From: Agelas oroides
Taxonomy: Eukaryota; Porifera; Demospongiae; Agelasida; Agelasidae
DNA length: 64,000 nucleotides
Direction of reading: 5' to 3'
NCBI GenBank assembly: GCA_949130485.1
Contig: OX422195.1
Coordinates: 5,710,566 to 5,774,565, forward strand
The position numbers were made by a program, and so were the translations under genes. Shown one piece after another: positions 1-11,709 of the stretch. Each line of letters begins with the position of its first letter. Within the stretch, counting starts at the first letter, position 1. The notes beneath the pieces are model-generated. The model had not been told where the DNA came from. It made no database searches and worked only from the letters and a program-made list of their open reading frames with translations.

Positions 1-975
1 GCTCTATTTCACTCTACTACACTCTACCCTGGATCTAATTGGCTCTGCTTCACTCTAGTACACTCTACCATGGCTCTACTTGGCTCTACTTCACTCTACT
101 ACACTCTACCATGATTCTACTCGTCTCTACTTCACTCTACTACAACCTACCATGGCACTGCTTGACTCTACTTCACTCTACCATGGCGCTACTTGGCTCT
201 ACTTCACTACACTCCTCCATGACTCTATACACTACCTTGGCTCTACTTAGGTCTACTGCTCTACTTCACTCTACTACTCTCTACCATGGCTCTACTTGAC
301 TCTACTACACACTACCATGGCTCTACCTGACTCTACCACACTCTACATTGGATCTACCTTGTTGTACTTCACTCTACTACACTCTATCATAGCTCTATTA
401 GACTCTACTTCACTCTACCACACTCTACCATTTTTGTGCTTGGCTCTACTTCAGTCTACTACAACCTACCATGTCTCTACTTGGCTCTACTTCACTCTTC
501 TATGCTCTACCATTGCTCTACTTCACTCTACTACACTCTACCCTGGCTCTACTTCGCTCTACTTGACTCTACTACACTCTACCATGGCTCTACTTGGCTC
601 TACTTCACTCTACTACACTCTACCATGGCTCTACTCGGCTCTGCTTCACTCTACTACAACCTACCATGGCTCTACTTGACTCTACTTCACTCTACCATGG
701 CTCTACGTGGCTCTACTTCACTACACTCCTCCATGGCTCTATACTCTACCATGGCCCTACTTGGGTCTACTGATCTACTTCACTCTACTACTCTCTACCA
801 TGGCTCTACTTGACTCTACTACACACTACCATGGCTCTACCTGACTCTACTACACTCTACATTGGATCTTCCTTGTTGTACTTCACTCTACTACACTCTA
901 TCATAGCTCTATTTGACTCTACTTCACTCTACCACACTCTACCATTTCTCTACTTGGCTCTACTTCAGTCTACTA
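1..975 (+). repeat. Satellite array, left flank of the transposon (block A1, first part)
   Basis: Tandem CTCTAC-core satellite that is already mid-array at base 1, so it continues to the left of the window. HOR marker units lie at 350 and 864, 514 bp apart. The whole stretch reappears at 9701-10675 with a constant offset of 9700 and only scattered substitutions. Example differences are near 376-400, 460-500 and 10,193. Plus-strand open frames here (39-299, 296-679, 436-813) are overlapping readings of the same repeat in different frames and are not called as genes. The array stops at base 975, where the transposon begins, and resumes at 1417. Confidence 0.97.
974..975. other. Left target-site duplication (TA) of the transposon
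   Basis: TA immediately precedes the CACTG end of the element. TA also follows the CAGTG end at 1417-1418. The paralogous unoccupied site at 10674-10675 has a single TA, which supports a 2-bp duplication on insertion. Confidence 0.85.
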
Positions 976-1041
976 CACTGTAAAAAATTGGAGGTTGATT
1001 TAACCCAGAAAAGGTCATCTCAGTTGCAGTCTGGATTCATC
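976..1041 (+). repeat. Left terminal inverted repeat of the transposon (66 bp)
   Basis: Starts CACTGTAAAAAATTGG and ends GGATTCATC. Base by base it is the reverse complement of 1351-1416 except for one G/A difference at 997. Similarity stops abruptly after 1041. Confidence 0.95.
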
Positions 1042-1350
1042 TAGGTCCAGGCAGTGGCTCACCTCCTTTTGCCAGGGTTTAGGGTTACACCCCTTGTCCA
1101 GTGGAGGTTTCTAGCAAACAATGAATTGGGTTGCAAATGAAATTCATTTTGTTGTTTGTGCCAAAGGGGGTGGAACTCTCACTATATTCATGTATTATTG
1201 GATTGACTGCTAACCTTTGGACAGTATCTTTTATGCAAGTATTCATGCCATATTGGAACTTTGAGTACACAAACAGTGTAACCCTACACTGTGGTAAAAG
1301 TAGGAGGTGGTATAGATCCTGCAACTGAGGTAACCCATTTTAAACTGGAT
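1042..1350. other. Internal region of the transposon, non-coding
   Basis: 309 bp of ordinary mixed composition, unlike the pyrimidine-rich array. It holds an 11-bp inverted pair (TAGGGTTACAC at 1080-1090 against its complement at 1276-1286). An 11-bp direct repeat CTGCAACTGAG lies at 1319-1329, with its second copy at 1363-1373 inside the right terminal repeat. A 79-residue minus frame (1085-1324) and a 65-residue plus frame (1131-1328) overlap here. Neither shows a transposase DDE pattern or any motif I know, so no gene is called. Confidence 0.8.
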
Positions 1351-1416
1351 GATGAATCCAGACTGCAACTGAGATGACCTTTTCTGGGTTAAATTAACCT
1401 CCAATTTTTTACAGTG
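1351..1416 (-). repeat. Right terminal inverted repeat of the transposon (66 bp)
   Basis: Reverse complement of 976-1041 with one mismatch. Ends in TTTTTTACAGTG and is followed directly by the second TA. Confidence 0.95.
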
Positions 1417-1418
1417 TA
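1417..1418. other. Right target-site duplication (TA) of the transposon
   Basis: Second copy of the TA at 974-975. Removing 976-1418 restores the sequence seen around 10674. Confidence 0.85.
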
Positions 1419-1800
1419 CACTCTACTTAGGCTCAACTTGTCTCTACTTCAGTCTATCACACCCTACCATGGATCTACTTTGCTCTACTTCACTCTTCTA
1501 CACTCTACCATTGCTCTACTTCACTCTACTACACTCTACCCTGGCTCTAATTGGCTCTGCTTCACTCTAGTACACTCTACCATGGCTCTACTTGGCTCTA
1601 CTTCACTCTACTACACTCTACCATGATTCTACTCGTCTCTACTTCACTCTACTACAACCTACCATGGCTCTGCTTGACTCTACTTCACTCTACCGTGGCG
1701 CTACTTGGCTCTACTTCACTACACTCCTCCATGACTCTATACACTACCTTGGCTCTACTTAGGTCTACTGCTCTACTTCACTCTACTACTCTCTACCATG
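1417..1800 (+). repeat. Block A1, second part (right of the transposon)
   Basis: Matches 10674-11057 with offset 9257, continuing the A1/A2 duplication across the insertion. Similarity to the second copy ends near 1785-1800. There the second copy jumps to sequence equivalent to about 2740 of the first copy. Confidence 0.85.
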
Positions 1801-2763
1801 GCTCTACTTGACTCTGCTACACACTACCATGGCTCTACCTGACTCTACTACACTCTACATTGGATCTACCTTGTTGTACTTCACTCTACTACACTCTATC
1901 ATGGCTCTATTAGACTCTACTTCACTCTACCACACTCTACCATTTCTGTGCTTGGCTCTACTTCAGTCTACTACAATCTACCATGTCTCTACTTGGCTCT
2001 ACTTCACTCTTCTATGCTCTACCATTGCTCTACTTCACTCTACTACACTCTACCCTGGCTCTACTTCGCTCTACTTCACTCTACTACACTCTACCATGGC
2101 TCTACTTGGCTCTACTTCACTCTACTACACTCTACCATGACTCTTCTCGTCTCTACTTCACTCTACTACAACCTACCATGGCTCTACTTGACTGTACTTC
2201 ACTCTACCATGGCGCTACTTGGCTCTACTTCACTACACTCCTCCATGACTCTATACTCTACCTTGGCTCTACTTGGGTGTACTGCTCTACTTCACTCTAC
2301 TACTCTCTACCATGGCTCTACTTGACTCTACTACACACTACCATGGCTCTACCTGACTCTACTACACTCTACATTGGATCTACCTCTTTATACTTCACTC
2401 TTCTACACTCTATCATGGCTCTATTTGACTCTACTTCACTCTACCGCACTCTACCATTTCTCTACTTGCCTCTACCTCAGTCCACTTCACTCTCCCATGG
2501 CTCTAGTTGGCTCTACTTCAGTCTACTACACTCTACCATGGATCTACTCGGCTCTACTTCACTCTTCTACACTCTAACATGGCTCTACTTCACTCTACTA
2601 CACCCTACCCTCGCTCTACTTGGCTCTACTTCACTCTAGTACACACTACGATGGCTCTACTCGGCTCTACTTCACTCTACTACAACCTACCATGGCTCTA
2701 CTTGACTCTACTTCACTCTACCATGGCTCTACTTGACTCTACTTCACTCTACCATGGCTCTAC
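1801..2763 (+). repeat. Satellite segment present in the first super-repeat and absent from the second
   Basis: The offset between the two super-repeats changes from 9257 (before this segment) to 8301 (after it), so 956 bp here have no counterpart near 11.05 kb. The segment holds marker units at 1862 and 2376 (514 bp apart) and is ordinary HOR material. Whether the second copy lost it or the first copy gained it cannot be told from the window alone. Confidence 0.75.
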
Positions 2764-3408
2764 TTGACTCTACTACACACTACCAAGGCTCTACCTGACT
2801 CTTCTACACTCTCCATTGGCTCTACCTGGTTGTACTTCACTCTACTACACTCTATCATGGCTCTATTTGACTCTATTTCACTCTACCACACTCTACCATT
2901 TCTCTACTTGGCTCGTCTTCTGTCTACTACACTCTACAATGGCTCTACTTGGCTCTACTTCAGTCTACTACACTCTACCATGGCTCTACTTGGCTCTACT
3001 TCAGTCTACTGCACTCTACCATATCTCTACTTGGCTCTTCTTCACTCTTCTACACTCTACCATGGCTCTACTTGACTCTACTACACTCTACCCTGGATCT
3101 ACTTGACACTACTTCACTCTAGTACATTCTACCATCGCTCTACTTGGCTCTACTTCACTCTACTACACTCTACCATGGCTCTACTCGGCTCTACTTCTCT
3201 CTACTACAACCTACCATGGCTCTACTTGACTCTACTTCATTCTACCATGACTCTACTTGGCTCTACTTCACTACACTCCTCCATGACTCTATAGTCTACC
3301 ATGGCTCTAGTTGGGTCTACTGCTCTACTTCACTCTACTACTCTCTACCATGGCTCTACTTGACTCTACTACACACTACCATGGCTCTACCTGACTCTAC
3401 TACACTCT
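2764..3408 (+). repeat. Block C1
   Basis: Matches 11065-11709 at constant offset 8301 with few substitutions. It contains a compacted HOR: the marker at 2818 follows the one at 2376 by only 442 bp, which is 514 minus one 41-bp and one 31-bp unit. The marker itself reads GGCTCTACCTGGTTGTAC, a private variant shared with C2. Confidence 0.85.
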
Positions 3409-5715
3409 AAATATGATCTACCTTGTTGTACTTCACTCTACTACACTATATCATGGCTCTATTTGACTCTACTTCACTCTACCACACTCTACCATTTCTC
3501 TACTTGGCTCTACTTCAGTCTACTACACTCTACCATTGCTCTACTTGGCTCTACTTCAGTCTACTACACTCTACCATGGCTCTACTTGGCTCTACTTGAC
3601 TCTTCTACACTCTACTATGGCTCTACTTCACTGTACTGCACTCTACCCTGGCTCTACTTGGCTCTACTTCACTCTACTACACTCTACTATGGCTCTACTT
3701 GGCTCTACTACACTCTACTATGCCTCTAATTGACTCTACTACACTCTACACTGGCTCTTCTTGGCTCTACTTCACTCTAGTACACTCTACCATGGCTCTA
3801 ATTGGCTCTAGTTCACTCTACTGCACTCTACCATGGCTCTACTTGGCTCTCTTTCACTCTACCACAACCTACCATGACTCAACTTGACTCTACTTCACTC
3901 TACCATGGCTCTATTTGGCTCAACTTCACTACACTCTTCAATGGCTCTATATTCTACCATGGCTCTACTTTGGTCTACTGCTCTACTTCACTCTACTGCT
4001 CTCTACCATGGTTGTACGTGACTCTACTACACACTACCATGGCTCTACCTGACTCTACTACACCCTACATTGGATCTACCTTGTTGTACTTCACTCTACT
4101 ACACTCTATCATGGCTCTATTTGACTCTACTTCACTCTACCACACTCTACCATTTCTCTACTTGGCTCTACTTCAGTCTACTACACTCTACCATGGCTCT
4201 ACTTGGCTCTACTTCAGTCTACTACACTCTACCATGTCCCTACTTGGCTCTACTTCACTCTTCTACACTCTAGCATTGCTCTACTTCACTCTACTACACT
4301 CTACCCTGGCTCTACTTGGCTCTACTTAACTCTAGTACACTCTACCATGGCTCTACTAGGCTCTACTTCTCTCTACTACACTCTACAATGGCTCTACTCG
4401 GCTCTACTTCACTCTACTACAACCTACCATTGCTCTACTTGACTCTACTTCACTCTACCATGGCACTTCTTGGCTCTACTTCACTACACTCCTCCATGGC
4501 TCTATATACTCTACCATGGCTCTACTTGGGTCTACTGGTCTACTTCACTCTACTACTCTCTACCATGGCTCTACTTGACTCTACTACACACTACCATGGC
4601 TCTACCTGACTCTACTACTCTCTAAATATGATCTACCTTGTTGTACTTCACTCTACTACACTATATCATGGCTCTATTTGACTCTACTTCACTCTACCAC
4701 ACTCTACCATTTCTCTACTTGGCTCTACCTCAGTCTACTACACTCTACCTTTGCTCTACTTGGCTCTACTTCAGTCTACTACACTCTACCATGGCTCTAC
4801 TTGGCTCTACTTGACTCTTCTACACTCTACTATGCCTCTAATTGACTCTACTACACTCTACACTGGCTCTTCTTGGCTCTACTTCGCTCTAGTACACTCT
4901 ACCATGGCTCTAATTGGCTCTAGTTCACTCTACTGCACTCTACCATGGCTCTACTTGGCTCTCTTTCACTCTACCACAACCTACCATGACTCAACTTGAC
5001 TCTACTTCACTCTACCATGGCTCTATTTGGCTCAACTTCACTACACTCTTCAATGGCTCTATATTCTACCATGGCTCTACTTTGGTCTACTGCTCTACTT
5101 CACTCTACTGCTCTCTACCATGGTTGTACGTGAATCTACTACACACTACCATGGCTCTACCTGACTCTACTACACTCTACATTGGATCTACCTTGTTGTA
5201 CTTCACTCTACTACACTCTATCATGGCTCTATTTGACTCTACTTCACTCTACCACACTCTACCATTTCTCTACTTGGCTCTACTTCAGTCTACTACACTC
5301 TACCATGGCTCTACTTGGCTCTACTTCAGTCTACTACACTCTACCATGTCCCTACTTGGCTCTACTTCACTCTTCTACACTCTAGCATTGCTCTACTTCA
5401 CTCTACTACACTCTACCCTGGCTCTACTTGGCTCTACTTAACTCTAGTACACTCTACCATGGCTCTACTAGGCTCTACTTCTCTCTACTACACTCTACAA
5501 TGGCTCTACTCGGCTCTACTTCACTCTACTACAACCTACCATTGCTCTACTTGACTCTACTTCACTCTACCATGGCACTTCTTGGCTCTACTTCACTACA
5601 CTCCTCCATGGTTCTATTCTCTACCATGGCTCTACTTGGGTCTACTGGTCTACTTCACTCTACTACTCTCTACCATGGCTCTACTTGACTCTACTACACA
5701 CTACGATGGCTCTAC
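3409..5715 (+). repeat. 1.1-kb tandem duplication inside the first super-repeat
   Basis: 3409-4623 and 4624-5715 are two copies of the same two-HOR segment. The offset is 1215 bp at the left edge, 1112 bp through most of the length (for example 3802-4329 against 4914-5441), and 1110 bp near 4531/5641. The rare marker variant with AATATGATC occurs in both (3409 and 4624). The second super-repeat has only one copy (from 11710), so the duplication arose in, or was lost from, one copy only. Confidence 0.85.
3618..3720 (+). repeat. 103-bp local expansion of three satellite units
   Basis: Compared with the copy at 4.83 kb, three extra units of 31, 41 and 31 bp (total 103) sit between the sequences CTACACTCTACTAT and GCCTCTAATT. 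This exactly explains the marker spacing of 658 bp (555 + 103) between 3414 and 4072. Edges are uncertain by a few bases because the units resemble each other. Confidence 0.8.
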
Positions 5716-8700
5716 CTGACTCTAGTACACTCTACATTGGATCTACCTTGTTGTACTTCACTCTACTACACTCTATCATGGCTCTATTTGACTCTACTTC
5801 ACTCTACCACACTCAACCATTTCTCTACTTGGCTCTACTTCAGTCTACTACACTCTACCATTGCTCTACTTGGCTATACTTAAGTCTACTACACTTTACC
5901 ATGGCTCTACTTGGCTCTACTTCACTCTTCTATGCTCTACCATTGCTCTACTTCACTCTACTACACTCTACCCTGGCTCTACTTCGCTCTACTTCACTCT
6001 ATTACACTCTACCATGGCTCTACTTGGCTCTACTTCACTCTACTACACTCTACCATGGCTCTACTCGGCTCTACTTCACTCTACTACAACCTACCATGGC
6101 TCTACTTGACTCTACTTCACTCTACCATGGCTCTACTTGGCTCTACTTCACTACACTCCTCCATGGCTCTATACTCTACCATGGCCCTACTTGGGTCTAC
6201 TGATCTACTTCACTCTACCACTCTCTACCATGGCTCTACTTGACTCTACTACACACAACCATGGCTCTACCTGAGTCTACTACACTCTACATTGGATCTA
6301 CCTTGTTGTACTTCACTCTACTACACTCTATCATTTCTCTACTTGGCTCTACTTCTGTCTACTACACTCTACCATGGCTCTACTTGGCTCTACTTCAGTC
6401 TACTGCACTCTACCATGTCTCTACTTGGCTCTTCTGCACTCTTCTACACTCTACCATGGCTCTACTTGACTCTACTACACTCTACCCTGGATCTACTTGA
6501 CACTACTTCACTCTAGTACATTCTACCATCGCTCTACTTGGATCTACTTCACTCTACTACACTCTACCATGGCTCTCCTCGGCTCTACTTCTCTCTGCTA
6601 CAAGCTACCATGGCTCTACTTGACTCTACTTCATTCTACCATGACTCTACTTGGCTCTACTTCACTACACTCCTCCATGACTCTATAGTCTACCATGGCT
6701 CTACTTGGGTCTACTGCTCTACTTCACTCTACTACTCTCTACCATGGCTCTACTTGACTCTACTACACACTACCATGGCTCTACCTGACTCTACTACACT
6801 CTAAATTGGATCTACCTTGTTGTACTTCACTCTACTACACTATATCATGGCTCTATTTGACTCTACTTCACTCTACCACACTCTACCATTTCTCTACTTG
6901 GCTCTACTTCAGTCTACTACGCTCTACCATTGCTCTACTTGGCTCTACTTCAGTCTACTACACTCTACCATGGCTCTACTTGGCTCTACTTGACTCTTCT
7001 ACACTCTACTATGCCTCTAATTGACTCTACTACACTCTACACTGGCTCTTCTTGGCTTTACTTCACTCTAGTACACTCTACCATGGCTCTAATTGGCTCT
7101 AGTTCACTCTACTGCACTCTACCATGGCTCTACTCGGCTCTCCTTCACTCTACCACAACCTACCATGACTCAACTTGACTCTACTTCACTCTACCATGGC
7201 TCTATTTGGCTCAACTTCACTACACTCCTCAATGGCTCTATACTCTACCATGGCTCTACTTGGGTCTACTGGTCTACTTCACTCTACTACTCTCTACCAT
7301 GGCTCTACTTGACTCTACTACACACTACCATGGCTCTACCTGACTCTAGTACACTCTACATTTGATCTACCTTATTGTACTTCACTCTACCACACTCTAT
7401 CATTTCTCTATTTGACACTACTTCACTCTACCACACTCTACCATTTCTCTACTTGGCTGTACTTCAGTCTACTACACTCTACCATGGTTCTACTTGGCTC
7501 TACTTCAGTCTACTACCCTCTACCATGGCTCTACTTGGCTCTACTTCACTCTTCTACACTCTACCATCGCTCTACTTCACTCTACTACACCCTACCCTGT
7601 CTCTACTTGGCTCTACTTCACTCTAATACACTCTACCATGGCTCTACTCCGCTATACTTCACTCAACTACAACCTACCATGGCTCTACTTGACTCTACAC
7701 TTCACTCTACCATGGCTCTACTTGTCTCTACTTCACTACACTCCTCCATGGCTCTATACTATAACATGGCTCTACTTGGGTCTACTGCTCTACTTCACTC
7801 TACTCTCTACCATGGCTCTACTTGACTCTACTACACACTACTCATTGCTCTACCTGACTCTACTACACTCTACATTGGATCTACCTTGTTGTACTTCACT
7901 CTACTACACTCTATTATGGCTCTATTTGACTCTACTTCTCTCTACCACACTCTACCATTTCTCTACTTGTCTCTACTTCTGTCTACTACACTCTACCATG
8001 GATCTACTTGGTTCTAATTCAGTCTACTGCACTCTACCATGTCTCTACTTCGCTCTTCTTCACTCTTCTACACTCTACCATGGCTCTACTTGACTCTACT
8101 ACACTCTACCCTGGATCTACTTGACACTACTTCACTCTAGTACACTCTACCATCGCTCTACTTGGCTCTACTTCACTCTACTACACTCTACCAAGGCTCT
8201 ACTCGGCTCTACTTCTCTGTACTACAACCTACCTTGGATCTTCTTGACTCTACTTCATTCTACCATGACTCTACTTGGCTCTACTTCACTACACTCCTCC
8301 ATGACTCTATAGTCTACCATGGCTCTACTTGGGTCTACAGCTCTACTTCACTCTACTACTCTCTACCATGGCTCTACTTGACTCTACTACACACTACCAT
8401 GGCTCTACCTGACTCTACTACACTCTAAATTGGATCTACCTTGTTGTACTTTACTCTACTACACTCTATCATGGCTCTATTTGACTCTACTTCACTCTAC
8501 CACACTCTACCATTTCTCTACTTGGCTCTACTTCAGTCTACTACGCTCTACCATTGCTCTACTTGGCTCTACTTCAGTCTACTACACTCTACCATGTCTC
8601 TACTTGGCTCTACTTCACTCTTCTGCACTCTACCATGGCTCTACTTCACTCTACTACACTCTACCCTGGCTCTTCTTGGCTCTACTTCACTCTAGTACAC

Positions 8701-9600
8701 TCTACCATGGCTCTACTCGGCTCTACTTCACTCTACTACAACCTACCATGGCTCTACTTGACTCTACTTCACTCTTCCATGGCTCTACTTGGCTCTACTT
8801 CACTACACTCCTCCATGGCTCTATACTCTACCACGGCTCTACTTGGGTCTACTGCTCTCCTTCACTCTACTCTCTACCATGGCTCTACTTGACTCTACTA
8901 CGCACTACAATGGCTCTACCTGACTCTATTTCACTCTACATTGGATCTACCTTGTTGTACTTCCCTCTACTACACTCTATCATGGCTCTATTTGATTCTA
9001 CTTCACTCTACCACACTCTACCATTTCTCTACTTGGCTATACTTCAGTCTACTACACTCTACCATGGCTCTACTTGACTCTACTTCAGTCTACTACACTC
9101 TACCATGTCTCTACTTTGCTCTACTTCACTCTTCTACACTCTACCATGGCTCTAATTGACTCTACTACACTCTACCCTGGCTCTACTTGGCTCTACTTCA
9201 CTCTAGTACACTCTACCATGGCTCTACTTGGCTCTACTTTACTCTACTACACTCTACAATGGCTCTACTCGGCTCTACTTCACTCTACTACAACCTGCCA
9301 TGACTCTACTTGACTCTACTTCACTCTACCATGGCTCTATTTGGCTAAACTTCACTACACTCCTCAATGGCTCTATACTCTACCATGGCTCTACTTGGGT
9401 CTACTGCTCTACTTCACTCTACTGCTCTCTACCATGGCTCTACGTGACTCTACTACACACTGCCATGGCTCTACCTGACTCTACTACACTCTACATTGGA
9501 TCTACCTTCTACTTAACTCTACTACACTCTATCATGGCTCTATTTGACTCTGCTTCACTCTACCACACTCTACCATTTCTCTACTTTGCTCTACTTTAGT
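4624..9600 (+). repeat. Block B1 (first copy of a 5-kb segment)
   Basis: Matches 11710-16650. The offset is 7086 to about 6000, 7045 from about 6060 to 8425, and 7047 beyond. The first step is exactly one 41-bp unit present here near 6005-6060 and missing near 13,085. Marker units lie at 4629, 5184, 5739, 6294, 6808, 7363, 7877, 8432, 8943 and 9498, nearly all 555 or 514 bp apart. At 9498 the marker has lost 6 bp including GTTGT. Confidence 0.88.
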
Positions 9601-9700
9601 CTACTACATTCTACCATGGCTCAACTTGTCTCTACTTCAGTCTACCACACCCTACCATGGATCTACTTTGCTCTACTTCACTCTTCTACACTCTACCATT

Positions 9701-11050
9701 GCTCTACTTCACTCTACTACACTCTACCCTGGATCTAATTGGCTCTGCTTCACTCTAGTACACTCTACCATGGCTCTACTTGGCTCTACTTCACTCTACT
9801 ACACTCTACCATGATTCTACTCGTCTCTACTTCACTCTACTACAACCTACCATGGCACTGCTTGACTCTACTTCACTCTACCATGGCGCTACTTGGCTCT
9901 ACTTCACTACACTCCTCCATGACTCTATACACTACCTTGGCTCTACTTAGGTCTACTGCTCTACTTCACTCTACTACTCTCTACCATGGCTCTACTTGAC
10001 TCTACTACACACTACCATGGCTCTACCTGACTCTACTACACTCTACATTGGATCTACCTTGTTGTACTTCACTCTACTACACTCTATCATGGCTCTATTA
10101 GACTCTACTTCACTCTACCACACTCTACCATTTCTGTGCTTGGCTCTACTTCAGTCTACTACAACCTACCATGTCTCTACTTGGCTCTACTTAACTCTTC
10201 TATGCTCTACCATTGCTCTACTTCACTCTACTACACTCTACCCTGGCTCTACTTCGCTCTACTTGACTCTACTACACTCTACCATGGCTCTACTTGGCTC
10301 TACTTCACTCTACTACACTCTACCATGGCTCTACTCGGCTCTGCTTCACTCTACTACAACCTACCATGGCTCTACTTGACTCTACTTCACTCTACCATGG
10401 CTCTACGTGGCTCTACTTCACTACACTCCTCCATGGCTCTATACTCTAACATGGCCCTACTTGGGTCTACTGATCTACTTCACTCTACTACTCTCTACCA
10501 TGGCTCTACTTGACTCTACTACACACTACCATGGCTCTACCTGACTCTACTACACTCTACATTGGATCTTCCTTGTTGTACTTCACTCTACTACACTCTA
10601 TCATAGCTCTATTTGACTCTACTTCACTCTACCACACTCTACCATTTCTCTACTTGGCTCTACTTCAGTCTACTACACTCTACTTAGGCTCAACTTGTCT
10701 CTACTTCAGTCTATCACACCCTACCATGGATCTACTTTGCTCTACTTCACTCTTCTACACTCTACCATTGCTCTACTTCACTCTACTACACTCTATCCTG
10801 GCTCTAATTGGCTCTGCTTCACTCTAGTACACTCTACCATGGCTCTACTTGGCTCTACTTCACTCTACTACACTCTACCATGATTCTACTCGTCTCTACT
10901 TCACTCTACTACAACCTACCATGGCTCTGCTTGACTCTACTTCACTCTACCATGGCGCTACTTGGCTCTACTTCACTACACTCCTCCATGACTCTATACA
11001 CTACCTTGGCTCTACTTAGGTCTACTGCTCTACTTCACTCTACTTCATTC
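9701..11050 (+). repeat. Block A2 (second copy of block A, without the transposon)
   Basis: Corresponds to 1-974 (offset 9700) plus 1417-1793 (offset 9257). It is near-identical: the open frame at 9739-9999 has the same translation as 39-299. It lacks the transposon and has a single TA where A1 has two. At about 11,040 it joins C2 directly. Confidence 0.92.
10674..10675. other. Empty (pre-insertion) paralogous site of the 976-1416 transposon
   Basis: The single TA sits in the same context as 974-975/1417-1418: CTTCAGTCTAC to its left and CACTCTACTTAGGC to its right. There is no extra base or footprint, which argues against excision and for a site that was never occupied. Confidence 0.9.
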
Positions 11051-11064
11051 TACCATGGCTCTAC

Positions 11065-11709
11065 TTGACTCTACTACACACTACCAAGGCTCTACCTGAC
11101 TCTTCTACACTCTCCATTGGCTCTACCTGGTTGTACTTCACTCTACTACACTCTATCATGGCTCTATTTGACTCTATTTCACTCTACCACACTCTACCAT
11201 TTCTCTACTTGGCTCGTCTTCTGTCTACTACACTCTACAATGGCTCTACTTGGCTCTACTTCGGTCTACTACACTCTACCATGGCTCTACTTGGCTCTAC
11301 TTCAGTCTACTGCACTCTACCATATCTCTACTTGGCTCTTCTTCACTCTTCTACACTCTACCATGGCTCTGCTTGACTCTACTACACTCTACCCTGGATC
11401 TACTTGACACTACTTCACTCTAGTACATTCTACCATCGCTCTACTTGGCTCTACTTCACTTTACTACACTCTACCATGGCTCTACTCGGCTCTACTTCTC
11501 TCTACTACAACCTACCATGGCTCTACTTGACTCTACTTCATTCTACCATGACTCTACTTGGCTCTACTTCACTACACTCCTCCATGACTCTATAGTCTAC
11601 CATGGCTCTAGTTGGGTCTACTGCTCTACTTCACTCTACTACTCTCTACCATGGCTCTACTTGACTCTACTACACACTACCATGGCTCTACCTGACTCTA
11701 CTACACTCT
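11065..11709 (+). repeat. Block C2
   Basis: Second copy of 2764-3408 (offset 8301), including the private GGCTCTACCTGGTTGTAC marker variant. It runs straight into B2 at the AATATGATC marker variant. Confidence 0.85.

Larger units (their letters stand above)
976..1416. mobile_element. Non-autonomous DNA transposon (MITE-like), 441 bp, 66-bp terminal inverted repeats, TA target duplication
   Basis: This is the only non-satellite sequence in the window. It begins CACTGTAAAAAATTGG and ends with the reverse complement of that sequence. The two 66-bp ends (976-1041 and 1351-1416) match at 65 positions; the difference is at position 22 of the repeat. It is flanked by TA on both sides. The same satellite locus exists without it at 10674, and the offset between the copies changes by exactly 443 bp (441 + 2) across the insertion, which fixes both boundaries. 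No transposase is encoded. Two short frames inside (1085-1324 minus, 1131-1328 plus) match nothing I recognise and overlap each other. A TA duplication fits Tc1/mariner-type or related MITEs. CACTG ends also recall CACTA/EnSpm elements, which usually make 2-3-bp duplications. The superfamily is therefore left open. Near-perfect ends suggest a fairly young insertion. Confidence 0.93.

Noticed and set aside
1075-1295. Internal inverted pair TAGGGTTACAC as a nested second transposon
   Set aside because: Only 11 bp long, with no target duplication around it. More likely a hairpin or a remnant of the element's own structure.
1085-1324. 79-codon minus-strand frame inside the transposon
   Set aside because: Overlaps a 65-codon frame on the other strand. 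I recognise no transposase or other motif, and it is too short for a transposase. MITE cores commonly contain chance frames.
4500-4515. TATATA-like box (CTCTATATACTC) as a possible promoter
   Set aside because: It is a one-base variant of the CTCTATACTC segment found in nearly every HOR, with no gene downstream.
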